Source: Bradyrhizobium diazoefficiens
GTDB taxonomy: Bacteria > Pseudomonadota > Alphaproteobacteria > Rhizobiales > Xanthobacteraceae
DNA: 64,000 nucleotides
Assembly: GCF_016616425.1 (NCBI RefSeq)
Contig: NZ_CP067101.1
Location: 2,232,001-2,296,000 of the forward strand
Reading direction: 5' to 3'
Part shown: in pieces, positions 18,470-29,774 of the stretch
Position numbering within the stretch: the first letter of the stretch is position 1
Layout of the letters: each line of letters starts with the position of its first letter
Position numbers and translations under genes: made by a program
Notes under the pieces: generated by a model
Databases searched by the model: none
What the model was told of the DNA's origin: nothing
The model's input: the letters and a program-made list of their open reading frames with translations, nothing else

Positions 18470-18674
18470 TCGGCGAACGGTCAACTGTTCTTGATCGTTC
18501 GACAAGTCACCGCCCCAAAACGATCGCAAGTTGATTATCTAATCGGGAAAAAGCCGCAAGAGAGCGTGCACTTGCTCGCGCTGGCAGCGCCGCCGTTGCC
18601 ATCGTTTTTGCTCATTGATCTCCCACAGCGTGCCCCCAGCCGGGCCGGACAGACGAACCGAAAGGATCTCGTTG

Positions 18675-20021
18675 ATGATCGCAATTGCGCGCAGGCAAGT
18701 TCTTTATGTCGCTTCGATAGTCTTTGCACTCGGATCGGCAACGCCGGGTTGGTGCGCTGGTTGGGAGCTTGTATTCTCGGATGAATTCAACGGCGACAAG
18801 CTTGATCGAACCAAATGGGCGACCCGATACATTTACAACAACGAGACGATGAATCACTTCAACGACGAAAAGCAGCGCTATCGCGACAATCACGTGTTGT
18901 CTGGAGGCGTGCTGAGCCTGACTGCAAAAAGGAATGGGGAGGCGGATACGTTCGATTCTGCGATGATCCGAAGCCACCAGACGTTCTATTACGGCTATTA
19001 TGAAGCACGGGTTTTTCTTCCGAATGCGCGGGGATCGTGGCCGGCATTCTGGCTCGAAGCCGATTACGACATCGATGGAAAGTTCTGGCATCCGCCGGAG
19101 ATCGATATTTTCGAGTACGTCCTCAACGGCGTGGAAGACAAGCCGAACATGCTGCACTCGAATGCCATGAGCAAGGACAAGTGGACGCCGCAATCCTACA
19201 CGTATCTGGACAGCTCGTTCGTGCTCAGGTTCCAGGACATGGTCAGCAAGGAAGACCTGAACAAGGATTGGCATATTGCCGGCTTCGTTTGGGCACCTGA
19301 CCGCATTTCGTTCTTCTGGGACGGACGCCTCATCTACACGCGCATGTACCAATGGCTCAGGAATGACGGTCAACTGGGGCCGCCGGCGCACATCGATCTC
19401 AATTTCGCGGTCGGAGGAGCCGCGTGGGCGGGCCGCCACGGGATCGATGACGCGGCTTTCCCGCAGACGTTCAAGATCGACTACGTTCGGGTCTGCCAGT
19501 TCACGTCCTCTGAGCGCGGAGGCCGGAAATGCGGTCCGAGCGAGGTGACACCGGATCCGAAGGACTTTGGATACACGGCAGCAATCAACGATATGCCGAA
19601 GCCGACATTCCTCAACGTGACGAAGGTGGTAGCGGACAAGAAGCCGGATGCAGGGGTATTATTGCTGAATACAACCGATCCGCTCAAGATTAGCGTCCCG
19701 ATCAAAATTCCGGACGACTATCCGACAGATCGAACGCTTCACGTGTACGTCTTTAACGAAACGACCGGCGCCATTGTCGCATCGGCGGAGAAGCCGCTGC
19801 AACAGGCCTCTCGCAAGGAGGGCGAGGATGGTGTCAGCGTGATCGAAGTTGCGCTGCCGGCCGTGCCGCGTGAAGGAAACTATCTGTTAGGCAGCAAGCT
19901 GACGGCTAAGGTCGCAGGCGAAGTCGGCCCCAAACAAGTTCCTGTTGCTTGCGACACTACGGTGGTCCAACCCAAAAAAGCCCGATCCTGCCATCTATTG
20001 TCGCTGCATGTGCGTCGCTGA
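18675..20021 (+). CDS. Secreted GH16 endo-glycanase (ExoK-like)
   Basis: A 448-residue exported glycoside hydrolase. The signal peptide spans residues 1-28 (ending GWCA). The catalytic domain has the GH16 signature PEIDIFE, with nucleophile and acid/base glutamates E142 and E147 and the intervening D144. WPAFWLE just before it and FFWDGRLIY after it are also typical. A C-terminal region of about 150 residues looks like an additional beta-sandwich. ATG 18675 has AGGA eight bases upstream and is preferred over an upstream in-frame ATG at 18615. In rhizobia, GH16 enzymes near EPS genes cleave the nascent polymer; the same role is inferred here. Confidence 0.9.
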   Translation: MIAIARRQVLYVASIVFALGSATPGWCAGWELVFSDEFNGDKLDRTKWATRYIYNNETMNHFNDEKQRYRDNHVLSGGVLSLTAKRNGEADTFDSAMIRSHQTFYYGYYEARVFLPNARGSWPAFWLEADYDIDGKFWHPPEIDIFEYVLNGVEDKPNMLHSNAMSKDKWTPQSYTYLDSSFVLRFQDMVSKEDLNKDWHIAGFVWAPDRISFFWDGRLIYTRMYQWLRNDGQLGPPAHIDLNFAVGGAAWAGRHGIDDAAFPQTFKIDYVRVCQFTSSERGGRKCGPSEVTPDPKDFGYTAAINDMPKPTFLNVTKVVADKKPDAGVLLLNTTDPLKISVPIKIPDDYPTDRTLHVYVFNETTGAIVASAEKPLQQASRKEGEDGVSVIEVALPAVPREGNYLLGSKLTAKVAGEVGPKQVPVACDTTVVQPKKARSCHLLSLHVRR

Positions 20022-20420
20022 TCGAGCACGACCCGGTGTGATCCAAATCAGGCCGAGCGGTGCTAGCTCGGATTGGCGGCCCGTCCGAGGCGAGGTCTGA
20101 ATCTTGCATTGGCTGCGGCAGATGAGCCCGTTATGCGGGCTTGGCTGCAGCAGTTGATCTCTTGCAATGGTGGTCGGCCGTCCATGAACTCTAAAGTTCG
20201 CGCAGTCGGGCAAATCCTCAATGGCGCATTGCGCGGCAGCCCGAGTCGACTTTGTGATCATCGCACGTGGCGCAGTGAACATCCGCAAAACTGGCTGATT
20301 GCCGTCGGGGCAGAGTCGCTGGCGCGGAAGACGCCGATCCAATTCGGCGGCCGTGACGCTGGGTTTCGTGAAAGCGTCGGGCGCGCACTGGAGACCATCT
20401 GCCAATGAGCGAGCATTGAA
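20022..20420. other. Intergenic, no supported gene
   Basis: About 400 bases separate the GH16 and flippase genes. Frames on both strands have no family resemblance or ribosome binding site. Nothing regulatory was recognised. Confidence 0.45.
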
Positions 20421-22540
<2,120 letters not shown>

Positions 22541-23629
22541 ATGGCCGTAAATCCTATGAAGGATTCCCGTACTCTCATCACTGAGTTGCAGAGCGAGATC
22601 GACAGGGTCATCGGGCCCCATCTGGAAGGCGTCGAAAACTTTGCGCTGGTTGACTTCCCAAACCATCCAAATGTGGGAGACAGCGCCATATGGTTGGGTG
22701 AAGAAACCTATCTGCAGAAGAAGCTGGGTAGAGCGCCGTCCTACGTGTGTACCTATGATACCTGGGCGAAGGAGGATTTTGAACGAGCCGTTCCTGTCGG
22801 ACCTATCCTCATCCATGGCGGAGGCAATTTCGGTGACTTGTGGCCAAGTCATCAGGAATTTCGTCTGAGGCTTCTGTCGGAGTTTCCGGACCGTCAGATC
22901 ATCCAATTGCCGCAAACAATACACTTCTCCTCGAAGGAAAGCCTGAAGCGCGCCGCGGACGTCATCAACTCCCACAAAAGATTCCTGATTCTGGTCCGAG
23001 ACACGCAAAGTTTGAACGTCGCGAGAAAGGAATTCTCGGCGCGCGTCGAACTCTGTCCGGACATGGCATTCTGTCTAGGGTCGCAGATCTCGCGAGCGGA
23101 AATAACGAGGAAATTGTTGCTGCTGCTTCGAACTGATCACGAGAAGGTCGAGCGGACGCGGTCTCGTCCGCTTCCGAGCTTTGCCGTCGTTGAGGACTGG
23201 CTGACGGAACAGCGGGGCTTGGGAAAGTGGTTATTTCTCAAGGCGCTGCTCAAGACGTCCCTTCTCGTGTTCAAAGGGAGGATGCCGTCCGAGCTCGACG
23301 CGCGCATTCGTTGGTTTCACCTCCTGGCGTCCAACCGTGTCACACGTGGAATGAATCAAGTCGGATCGTCGGCCTACGTGATCACGGACCGGCTTCACAC
23401 GCACATCTTTTGTGTGTTGCTGAATGTTCCGCACTCGGTCCTTGACAACAATTATGGGAAGATCAGCACGTTTGTCGATGCCTGGAGCAAGCCGTTCGAA
23501 AAGTTGAGCCGGCCATTGAGCACGACTGTTGACGAGGCCATCGCTACCTTTTTGCATGTTTGCAAGGCAGGTCCAGCGCCGAGCGCGCACACAGATCAGA
23601 CATGCTCAAAATCAGAAGCGACGGACTGA
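22541..23629 (+). CDS. Polysaccharide pyruvyltransferase family protein
   Basis: A 362-residue protein of the pyruvyl transferase family (PF04230; ExoV/PssK/WcaK type), which adds ketal pyruvate to EPS sugars or transfers related groups. The N-terminus has VDFPNHPNVGDSAIW, matching the family's N.GD.. signature, then ILIHGGGNFGDLWP, the glycine-rich loop, and VRDTQSL, a typical RD.S segment. The C-terminal part has VITDRLHTHIF, matching the conserved D.RLH motif. ATG 22541 is used, although an ATG at 22556 is also possible. The GT25 gene follows seven bases downstream, suggesting co-transcription. Confidence 0.85.
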   Translation: MAVNPMKDSRTLITELQSEIDRVIGPHLEGVENFALVDFPNHPNVGDSAIWLGEETYLQKKLGRAPSYVCTYDTWAKEDFERAVPVGPILIHGGGNFGDLWPSHQEFRLRLLSEFPDRQIIQLPQTIHFSSKESLKRAADVINSHKRFLILVRDTQSLNVARKEFSARVELCPDMAFCLGSQISRAEITRKLLLLLRTDHEKVERTRSRPLPSFAVVEDWLTEQRGLGKWLFLKALLKTSLLVFKGRMPSELDARIRWFHLLASNRVTRGMNQVGSSAYVITDRLHTHIFCVLLNVPHSVLDNNYGKISTFVDAWSKPFEKLSRPLSTTVDEAIATFLHVCKAGPAPSAHTDQTCSKSEATD

Positions 23630-23636
23630 TCAATCG

Positions 23637-24455
23637 ATGGGCAGCAATCTCAGAATTGTGGTGATTAGTTTGGCCGATTCCCCGCGCCGCGAGCGTGCAG
23701 CCACGAACCTGGATGCGCTTGATATACCGTGGACCTTCTTTGACGCCTTGAGAGTGCCAGCCGAGGGGCTCCCACAATATGATGAAGCACTGGCCATTCG
23801 CTTTTGGGGCAGAGGCCTTTCGAGAGCCGAGATCGGCTGCGCTGCAAGCCATATGAGTGTCATGGCAAAACTGGCCGCATCAGACTCCGACGCTTCTTGG
23901 ACACTTGTGGTGGAAGACGACGTCGTGCTTGATGCCGGATTCAGCTTTCGATCGCTTCCGGCTATCTGCAACGCTGCCGACATCGGCTATCTCCGGCTGT
24001 ACGGGCGACACATGGCGCCGTGCAGGCACGTGGCCTGGCTGGATCAGCGGGAGTTGGTGCGGTTTGAGCGCGCGCCAATGGGCACGCAGGCGTATCTGAT
24101 CTCCAGCCGAGCAGCGGGTCGATTCATCGACAGCGTGACGACGATCCATCGGCCGGTCGACTGGGAGATGGACCGTTTCTGGGCAAATGGCCTCTACAAC
24201 TATGCGTTGTTTCCGTTCCCGTGCCTGGAGCTGACGCTTGCATCGTCGATCCAAAAGGCCGCGGAGTCGGCTCGCGAACCTACCGCAGTCGACAGAGCGG
24301 TCTGGTTTGCGTGGAAATCAAAGGAATACGTTCTGCGCTTGTCGGAAAATATCCGTCTTGGCCGGTCCGACAGGCGTATTCGCAGCCGCCTTGCCGGTGT
24401 CACCAGTTTTCAGGGATCGATGCCTAAGACGATTGGCACGATCGAAAGCGTGTGA
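23637..24455 (+). CDS. Family 25 glycosyltransferase
   Basis: A 272-residue glycosyltransferase of family 25 (PF01755). VVISLADSPRRERAA with the following FFDALR is the family start, SRAEIGCAASHMSV the conserved G.ighe/SH segment and LVVEDDVVL the metal-binding acidic strand. GTQAYLIS is also typical. GT25 enzymes usually add galactose or glucose in LPS or EPS cores. The start is placed seven bases after the pyruvyltransferase stop. The two likely act on the same polymer. Confidence 0.85.
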   Translation: MGSNLRIVVISLADSPRRERAATNLDALDIPWTFFDALRVPAEGLPQYDEALAIRFWGRGLSRAEIGCAASHMSVMAKLAASDSDASWTLVVEDDVVLDAGFSFRSLPAICNAADIGYLRLYGRHMAPCRHVAWLDQRELVRFERAPMGTQAYLISSRAAGRFIDSVTTIHRPVDWEMDRFWANGLYNYALFPFPCLELTLASSIQKAAESAREPTAVDRAVWFAWKSKEYVLRLSENIRLGRSDRRIRSRLAGVTSFQGSMPKTIGTIESV

Positions 24456-24512
24456 TTGACCCTAGAGGGTGCGCGACGACGATCTCACGAGGCGGGTTAC
24501 CTTGCGCTGCGC

Positions 24513-25562
24513 TCAGGCGTGCCTGCGTCGGATGACGCTGCCGAACCTCTGGAGCGGCCTTAGGAGTTCGGCTCTGTTGAACCGGAGCATGATCAGCCGG
24601 TATGCAAGCCAGGAGGGGCTCAAGAATAGCGCAGTAAACCAAACGATATGAGACGCGGCGGCGCGCCATCGGGGTGTCTTGGCCAGGGAAAGCCATACAC
24701 CACGGCACAGAAGCGAACTGGATGTGTCCGCGTCCTGGCCGACGTAGCTCAATCCCAATTTACGTGACGCGAGGCGATAGTTGATAAAGGCGATCTCATT
24801 ATCGATCGGCCTCGCAGCCTTCAAGTGCACCGACTTCCTGTCGCAATGCGCCTTCAGGATCTCGAACTCCCTGACGCGAAACCCGATCTGCCTGGGGAAA
24901 TCGGGAAAGCGTTGCGCGCGGCCCTTCGCGTCATTCCGACTGATATTTCTGCCATGAAGCCGATATTGCCCCAAGATTGCCTGCACCGTGACAACATCCC
25001 CGTAGAGGGGCGCGATCGTGTTGAGGGCACCGTCGTATCCGACCGGCGGATTGAGAGGGATGACTTGGCGAAGAAACTCCCGGGAATAAGCGTTTCCCGA
25101 CATGACCGGCCAGACATACGTTCCCGACTGGACAAACTCTGCGCGCACGTCGTCTGACGTGTAGGACCTGGGAAACGCACAAAACGAACGCCCAAGTGGC
25201 GTCCCGGCGCCATCGATGATTTCCAGATTGAATTGAACTTTCGAGACACCCTCGTTCCAGTGTGCGACGACGTTTTCGACCGCCTTCGGCATCAGGACGT
25301 CGTCCGCATCGAGGAACATCAACACGTCGCCTGTCGCCTCGCGATACCCAGCCTCGAATGCTGCGATGTTGCCTTGATTTGCCTGAAATATGGCTCGAAT
25401 CCTGTCAACATAACCGGCGATGATCTGGCGGGAACCGTCGATCGAGCCGTCGTCGACAACAATGATTTCATCCGCCGGACGCGTTTGATTCAACGCGCTG
25501 TCGATTGCCAATCCGACGTAGCGTTCGTAATTGTAGACCGTTATGACGATACTGATCTTCAA
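24513..25562 (-). CDS. Family 2 glycosyltransferase
   Basis: A 349-residue GT-A glycosyltransferase beginning at TTG 25562 (GGTG upstream). SIVITVYNYERYV, VVDDGSIDGS and MFLDADDVLMP give the nucleotide and metal sites. The C-terminal half is paralogous to the gene at 14809-15903, including the SGNAYSREF segment. It is oriented against its neighbours, convergent with the GT25 gene and divergent from the GT4 gene, so it has its own promoter. The sugar is unknown. Confidence 0.88.
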   Translation of the reverse strand: MKISIVITVYNYERYVGLAIDSALNQTRPADEIIVVDDGSIDGSRQIIAGYVDRIRAIFQANQGNIAAFEAGYREATGDVLMFLDADDVLMPKAVENVVAHWNEGVSKVQFNLEIIDGAGTPLGRSFCAFPRSYTSDDVRAEFVQSGTYVWPVMSGNAYSREFLRQVIPLNPPVGYDGALNTIAPLYGDVVTVQAILGQYRLHGRNISRNDAKGRAQRFPDFPRQIGFRVREFEILKAHCDRKSVHLKAARPIDNEIAFINYRLASRKLGLSYVGQDADTSSSLLCRGVWLSLAKTPRWRAAASHIVWFTALFLSPSWLAYRLIMLRFNRAELLRPLQRFGSVIRRRHA

Positions 25563-25665
25563 CGTGTGTCACCAAATTCGCAGTCGTTACGAGAGGCTAT
25601 CAATCCATGCCTTGATGAGCCAGAAGTAATTACATGTCCGAAAGCATAGTTGGTGAGACAATCGC

Positions 25666-26865
25666 ATGAAGATCACTCTGATCGACCCGTCACTGTTTAC
25701 CTGGCCGTACGATCTCAAATTGGCCAAAGGGTTGACCGATATTGGGCATGCAGCCAGCATTGTCGGGCGTCAGCTTGGACGGAAGCCTTCCGCCGATGAG
25801 GGACGGTTTCTTGACCAGCATTTTTATCCAGGATTGCAATCGCGCTTTTTCAAGAAACTTCCGCGCAATGTGCAACTGGGGCTGAAGGGCCTCAGTCACG
25901 CCGAATCCATGGCTCGGCTGATCAGGCGCTTCAAGAGAACGCCGCCTGACGTAATCCATTTCCAGTGGGCTCCGCTGGCGATCGTCGACAGCCAGTTCAT
26001 TCCCAAGTTCAGAAGGATCGCGCCAACGGTGCTGACCGTTCACGACTCGAATCCGTTCAACAACAATCCGAGTTCGCGGATCCAACGAATTGGCGCACTC
26101 AAGATCTTGCATTGCTTCGACCATGTTATCGTTCATACGACCGTCGCACGCGATCGCCTGAGGCGTGTCGGCATCCCGGACGAGAAGATATCCGTGATCG
26201 CGCATGGATTGCTGACGGATCATATCGAGCGGCCGGCGGACGAGCCGTCGGCTCGGGACGGGCGCGTTCAAATACTCATGTTCGGCAAGATAAAACCTTA
26301 CAAGGGCCTCGACGTCATGTTTCGCGCCCTTGCGCTGCTTCCTCGAGACGTCAGGGCGCATTGCGTGGTCAGGATCGTGGGCTGGCCGGAAATGCCGATG
26401 GAGCCGCTGTTCGCGATGGTGAAGGATCTTCAACTCGAACAGCAAGTCGAATTCGACCTGCGTTTCGTTCCGGAGGATGAAGTGACTTCGCTGGTATCGC
26501 GCGCCGACGTCCTCGCGTTTCCGTACCGGGACATCGACGCATCGGGGGTGCTGATGCTGGCGATCGCGGCGGGCCGTCCGATCGTCGCGTCGAACCTCGG
26601 AACCTTTTCGGAATGGTTCGGCGATCAGGCGGACGGCACGCTAGTGCCTCCGGACGATCCCCTCGAATTGTCCCGGTCGCTTGAGCGCTTGATCAGCAAC
26701 CAGGACTATCGAGGCGCCAAGGGTCAAAGGATGCTGGATTTGCGCGATTCCGTGCCGACATGGACGTCGATTGCACGCCTGACCGAGGCCGCCTATGCGA
26801 AAGCGGGCGAGCGCGTGCCTGCACCGGCCAGCGCCGCCCACATTCTGCAGGGGTCACGAAACTGA
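25666..26865 (+). CDS. Family 4 (GT-B) glycosyltransferase
   Basis: A 399-residue retaining GT-B glycosyltransferase. The N-terminal domain includes PPDVIHFQWAP and VLTVHDSNPF; the C-terminal domain has ILMFGKIKPYKGLDVM and the nucleotide-sugar site around YRDIDASGVLMLAIAAGRPIVA, where the usual E.FG position is a serine-glycine segment. ATG 25666 has GGTGAG shortly upstream. The product would add a sugar to the lipid-linked repeat unit. The 3' end overlaps the convergent ExoA-like gene by 12 bases. Confidence 0.88.
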   Translation: MKITLIDPSLFTWPYDLKLAKGLTDIGHAASIVGRQLGRKPSADEGRFLDQHFYPGLQSRFFKKLPRNVQLGLKGLSHAESMARLIRRFKRTPPDVIHFQWAPLAIVDSQFIPKFRRIAPTVLTVHDSNPFNNNPSSRIQRIGALKILHCFDHVIVHTTVARDRLRRVGIPDEKISVIAHGLLTDHIERPADEPSARDGRVQILMFGKIKPYKGLDVMFRALALLPRDVRAHCVVRIVGWPEMPMEPLFAMVKDLQLEQQVEFDLRFVPEDEVTSLVSRADVLAFPYRDIDASGVLMLAIAAGRPIVASNLGTFSEWFGDQADGTLVPPDDPLELSRSLERLISNQDYRGAKGQRMLDLRDSVPTWTSIARLTEAAYAKAGERVPAPASAAHILQGSRN

Positions 26866-27852
26866 GGCGGTCATCTGCCAGCTCGTCTGACGGATCGACA
26901 GGAGGCCCCAGAAAAAGCCCAGCGCCCAGGCGAAATGCATCACGACAGCGGCGGGCAGCGCAAGCAGGCCGCCAATTGAGCGATGCCTTACCGCAATTGC
27001 CACTGCTGTCAGCCACAGTATCGTCAGATAGGCCGCCGGCAAGGCCAACAGCGCCGGCGCCACCGGTGACAGCAGGATGGCGCAGAACGTGACTGCAACA
27101 TGAGCGGGCACCAGGAACTGACGCAGTCGCAACGATCCGGGATGCCGCCTCACGGTTCTCGATCGACCACGACCATAGTTGAAGTATTGTTTCGCCAGGC
27201 TCAGAAGACCCGACCTTGGGCGGTATGAGAGGCGGATATCAGAATCCAGAAATATCCGGCCGCCTATCGCACGCAGCCTGCAGTCAAATTCTGCATCCTC
27301 ATTGTGCGTGAAGGTTTCATCATAACCCCCCACTCTGCGGAATGCGTCGATCGTGATGGCCGCGTGATGTCCGTGGTCGACGAAGCCGCTTTGCTTTCCG
27401 CCGCGATGGGCTGATCCGCCGGAGCCGACCTTTGTGTCCGAGACCCAGGCGATGGCCTTCTGCAGGCGGTTGTCACCCCGTGAGTCCATGGGGACGACGA
27501 CCGAGTCGGCGTTTCGCTCCCGCAAGGTCTTGAGGAGGCTCGAAACATATTGCGGCGGATATCCGCAATGGGCGTCACACCGCACCATGACCTGCGCGTC
27601 GGCACCATAGACCTTTACGGCCAGATTGACCCCGGCACTCTGCAGCCGCCGAGGATTGTGCAACAGATGTAAGTCGTCAATTTCCTTGGCGAGCGTGCGG
27701 ACGATGTCGGGGGTCCCGTCGGTGCTGCCGCCATCCGCAACCACGATTGTGCGGTCTTCGTGGTGGTTGTCTCGGGCCAAGTTACGGACAACGCTCTCGA
27801 TGTGGTCCGCCTCGTTAAGTACCGGTATGACGATGAGGATTTTTCTGAACAC
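26854..27852 (-). CDS. ExoA-like family 2 glycosyltransferase
   Basis: A 332-residue GT2 protein starting at GTG 27852 (AGG five bases upstream). ILIVIPVLNEADHI, VVADGGSTDGT and MVRCDAHCGYPP are the hallmarks of the succinoglycan ExoA group (beta-1,3-glucosyl transfer in Sinorhizobium). FTHNEDAEFDCRL is the acceptor/base region. The last 100 residues contain two or three membrane helices, also seen in ExoA. The enzyme probably adds an early sugar of the repeat unit; the exact linkage is inference. It overlaps the GT4 gene tail to tail. Confidence 0.87.
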   Translation of the reverse strand: MFRKILIVIPVLNEADHIESVVRNLARDNHHEDRTIVVADGGSTDGTPDIVRTLAKEIDDLHLLHNPRRLQSAGVNLAVKVYGADAQVMVRCDAHCGYPPQYVSSLLKTLRERNADSVVVPMDSRGDNRLQKAIAWVSDTKVGSGGSAHRGGKQSGFVDHGHHAAITIDAFRRVGGYDETFTHNEDAEFDCRLRAIGGRIFLDSDIRLSYRPRSGLLSLAKQYFNYGRGRSRTVRRHPGSLRLRQFLVPAHVAVTFCAILLSPVAPALLALPAAYLTILWLTAVAIAVRHRSIGGLLALPAAVVMHFAWALGFFWGLLSIRQTSWQMTASVS

Positions 27853-28112
27853 GGCCTAGCGGTCACTTGCAGTTGTTTGCTCAATTCGTTGGCAGGCGCG
27901 AATGCTCTGTGATGCACGCCAATGGACAATTCCACGGTCCGACAAAAGAATGGCCAACTCGTGACCTCCTCGCTTGATCTCTCTTGATGCCTCGGCGAAC
28001 TTGGCGAGTATTCTTCATCGTCCCGCCTTCAAAATCTGCGATCTATCCTGCGTGGGTTGGCGATCTGGCCGATCGCCCGAACATCGGAAGCAACCCTAAT
28101 GGGAGCGACATT

Positions 28113-28499
28113 GTGAGAGTTGTTGTTATCGTCTTCGTCCTATTGCTTGCTCTGTGTCATCCTGCGTCGGCTGACCCGATGGCGTTGGAATTTTCCTGGC
28201 GCGGAGCGCAGGGCTGCGTCACGCTGTTCCCAAATCCCGAGATCCATTTGCGCAACGTTCCGGCGGGCTCCGTGTCGGTGTCGCTCACATTGACGCAAGG
28301 CGATCGGGAAATGGGAGGCCAGGACGTTCCAGTTCCCGGCAACGGCATTTTGCCGTTTGGCTCAATCCGGACATTCGGACCTTGCAAGCCCGGATTGTAT
28401 GAATGGACCGTTCTCGCAAAGTCATCGACCGGGCAGGTCCTATCGGAGGCGCATCAGGCAAGGTTCTACCCTCCGGACGAACCGGCAACGAAGCAATAA
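28113..28499 (+). CDS. Small secreted protein, faintly PEBP/YbhB-like
   Basis: A 128-residue protein starting at GTG 28113, with GGGAG seven bases upstream. The frame is open further up, but that region has no coding character. The signal peptide runs to about PASA (residue 22). The mature part holds FPNPEIHLRNVP, a GNGILPFG loop and FGPCKPGLYEWTV, a spacing reminiscent of the GPCPP...Y.FTV signature of phosphatidylethanolamine-binding-like YbhB proteins. The match is partial. It is alone between the ExoA-like gene and the galE operon. Confidence 0.65.
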   Translation: MRVVVIVFVLLLALCHPASADPMALEFSWRGAQGCVTLFPNPEIHLRNVPAGSVSVSLTLTQGDREMGGQDVPVPGNGILPFGSIRTFGPCKPGLYEWTVLAKSSTGQVLSEAHQARFYPPDEPATKQ

Positions 28500-28784
28500 T
28501 TTCGCCCCACGTCGCCGTTTCGGGTCTTTTGCCATTGCGCGTTGCGCGGGTTCCACGCGCCTGCGTGCTGCAATTGCTCGTACGAATGACGCCACAATCC
28601 ACCTAGATAAGATTTGTCGGAATTTGGAAGGGTCGGGAGATCAAGAGCAAGATAGTGCTTTCATGACTAGGAGTTGAGCGTTGTTGGCTCGAAATTTGAT
28701 GAAGACACGTAACGATGTCGCCGGTCCGACAAATTTCGATAATCCTCCGCTTCCGATCGATGCGCAGCGCGCGGACGCGGCGAG

Positions 28785-29768
28785 ATGAAGAAGACCGTTC
28801 TGGTCACCGGCGGTGCCGGCTACGTCGGCTCGCATTGCTGCAAGGTATTTGCGATGGCGGGCTGGAACGTCGTGACGCTCGACAATCTGTCCCGGGGTTG
28901 GCGCGATGCGGTGCGCTGGGGACCGTTGGTCGAGTGCGATATTCGCAATTCAGCCGGCGTGCGCGCCGTGCTGGAAACACACAAGCCAGACCTCGTCGCG
29001 CACTTTGCGGCGCTCGCCTATGTCGGCGAATCCGTCGCAGATCCGGCCATCTATTACGACAATAATACGAGAGGAACGCTTGCCCTCCTGGAGGCGATGC
29101 GGGCGGCCGGCTGTCGGCGCATCCTCTTTTCCAGCACGTGTGCCAGTTACGGAGTACCCCGGCACACCCCGATAGACGAAACACATCCACAGGCACCGAT
29201 CAATCCGTATGGTTGGTCCAAGATGATCATCGAGCGTATGCTGGAGGACTTCGGTCGCGCGTACGAGCTGTCGTCGGTTTCGCTGCGCTATTTCAACGCG
29301 GCCGGCTGTGATCCCGACGGCGAGATCGGCGAGCGTCACGAACCGGAGACGCATGCCATTCCGTTGGCGATCGAAGCGCTGCGACGGCCCGATCGGCCTT
29401 TCACCATTCTGGGAACGGACTTTCCGACGCCGGATGGCAGTGCAGTCAGGGACTATATCCACGTCAATGACCTCGCGCAGGCGCACCTGCTCGCAGGTGA
29501 TATGCTGTTGGCTCGAAGCGGTGCTCATGTCTTCAATCTCGGTACGGGGGTGGGCACGAGTGTGCTCGAATTATTGGAAGCCGTGAAGCGTGTCTCCGGA
29601 AACGCCCCGGTCGTCCGCCGCGGCCCACGCCGTTCTGGCGACCCGCCCACGCTCGTCGCCTCCTTTTCTAAAGCCGAGCGGGAGCTCGGCTGGAGGCCGC
29701 GGCAATCAAGCATCGACTTCATTATCGAGACTGCACTCAGGTGGAGCGACGGCAACCGGCCGGCATAG
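28785..29768 (+). CDS. galE: UDP-glucose 4-epimerase
   Basis: A 327-residue extended SDR that interconverts UDP-glucose and UDP-galactose, supplying galactose for EPS (ExoB role in rhizobia). The N-terminal NAD motif is TGGAGYVGSHC. FSSTCASYG gives the catalytic serine/threonine region, YGWSK the tyrosine-lysine pair, and SLRYFNAAGCDPDGEIGE is the family signature. AVRDYIHVNDLA is also diagnostic. It heads an operon: the next gene starts six bases after its stop. The length matches the family (about 330). Confidence 0.93.
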   Translation: MKKTVLVTGGAGYVGSHCCKVFAMAGWNVVTLDNLSRGWRDAVRWGPLVECDIRNSAGVRAVLETHKPDLVAHFAALAYVGESVADPAIYYDNNTRGTLALLEAMRAAGCRRILFSSTCASYGVPRHTPIDETHPQAPINPYGWSKMIIERMLEDFGRAYELSSVSLRYFNAAGCDPDGEIGERHEPETHAIPLAIEALRRPDRPFTILGTDFPTPDGSAVRDYIHVNDLAQAHLLAGDMLLARSGAHVFNLGTGVGTSVLELLEAVKRVSGNAPVVRRGPRRSGDPPTLVASFSKAERELGWRPRQSSIDFIIETALRWSDGNRPA

Positions 29769-29774
29769 TGTCGC

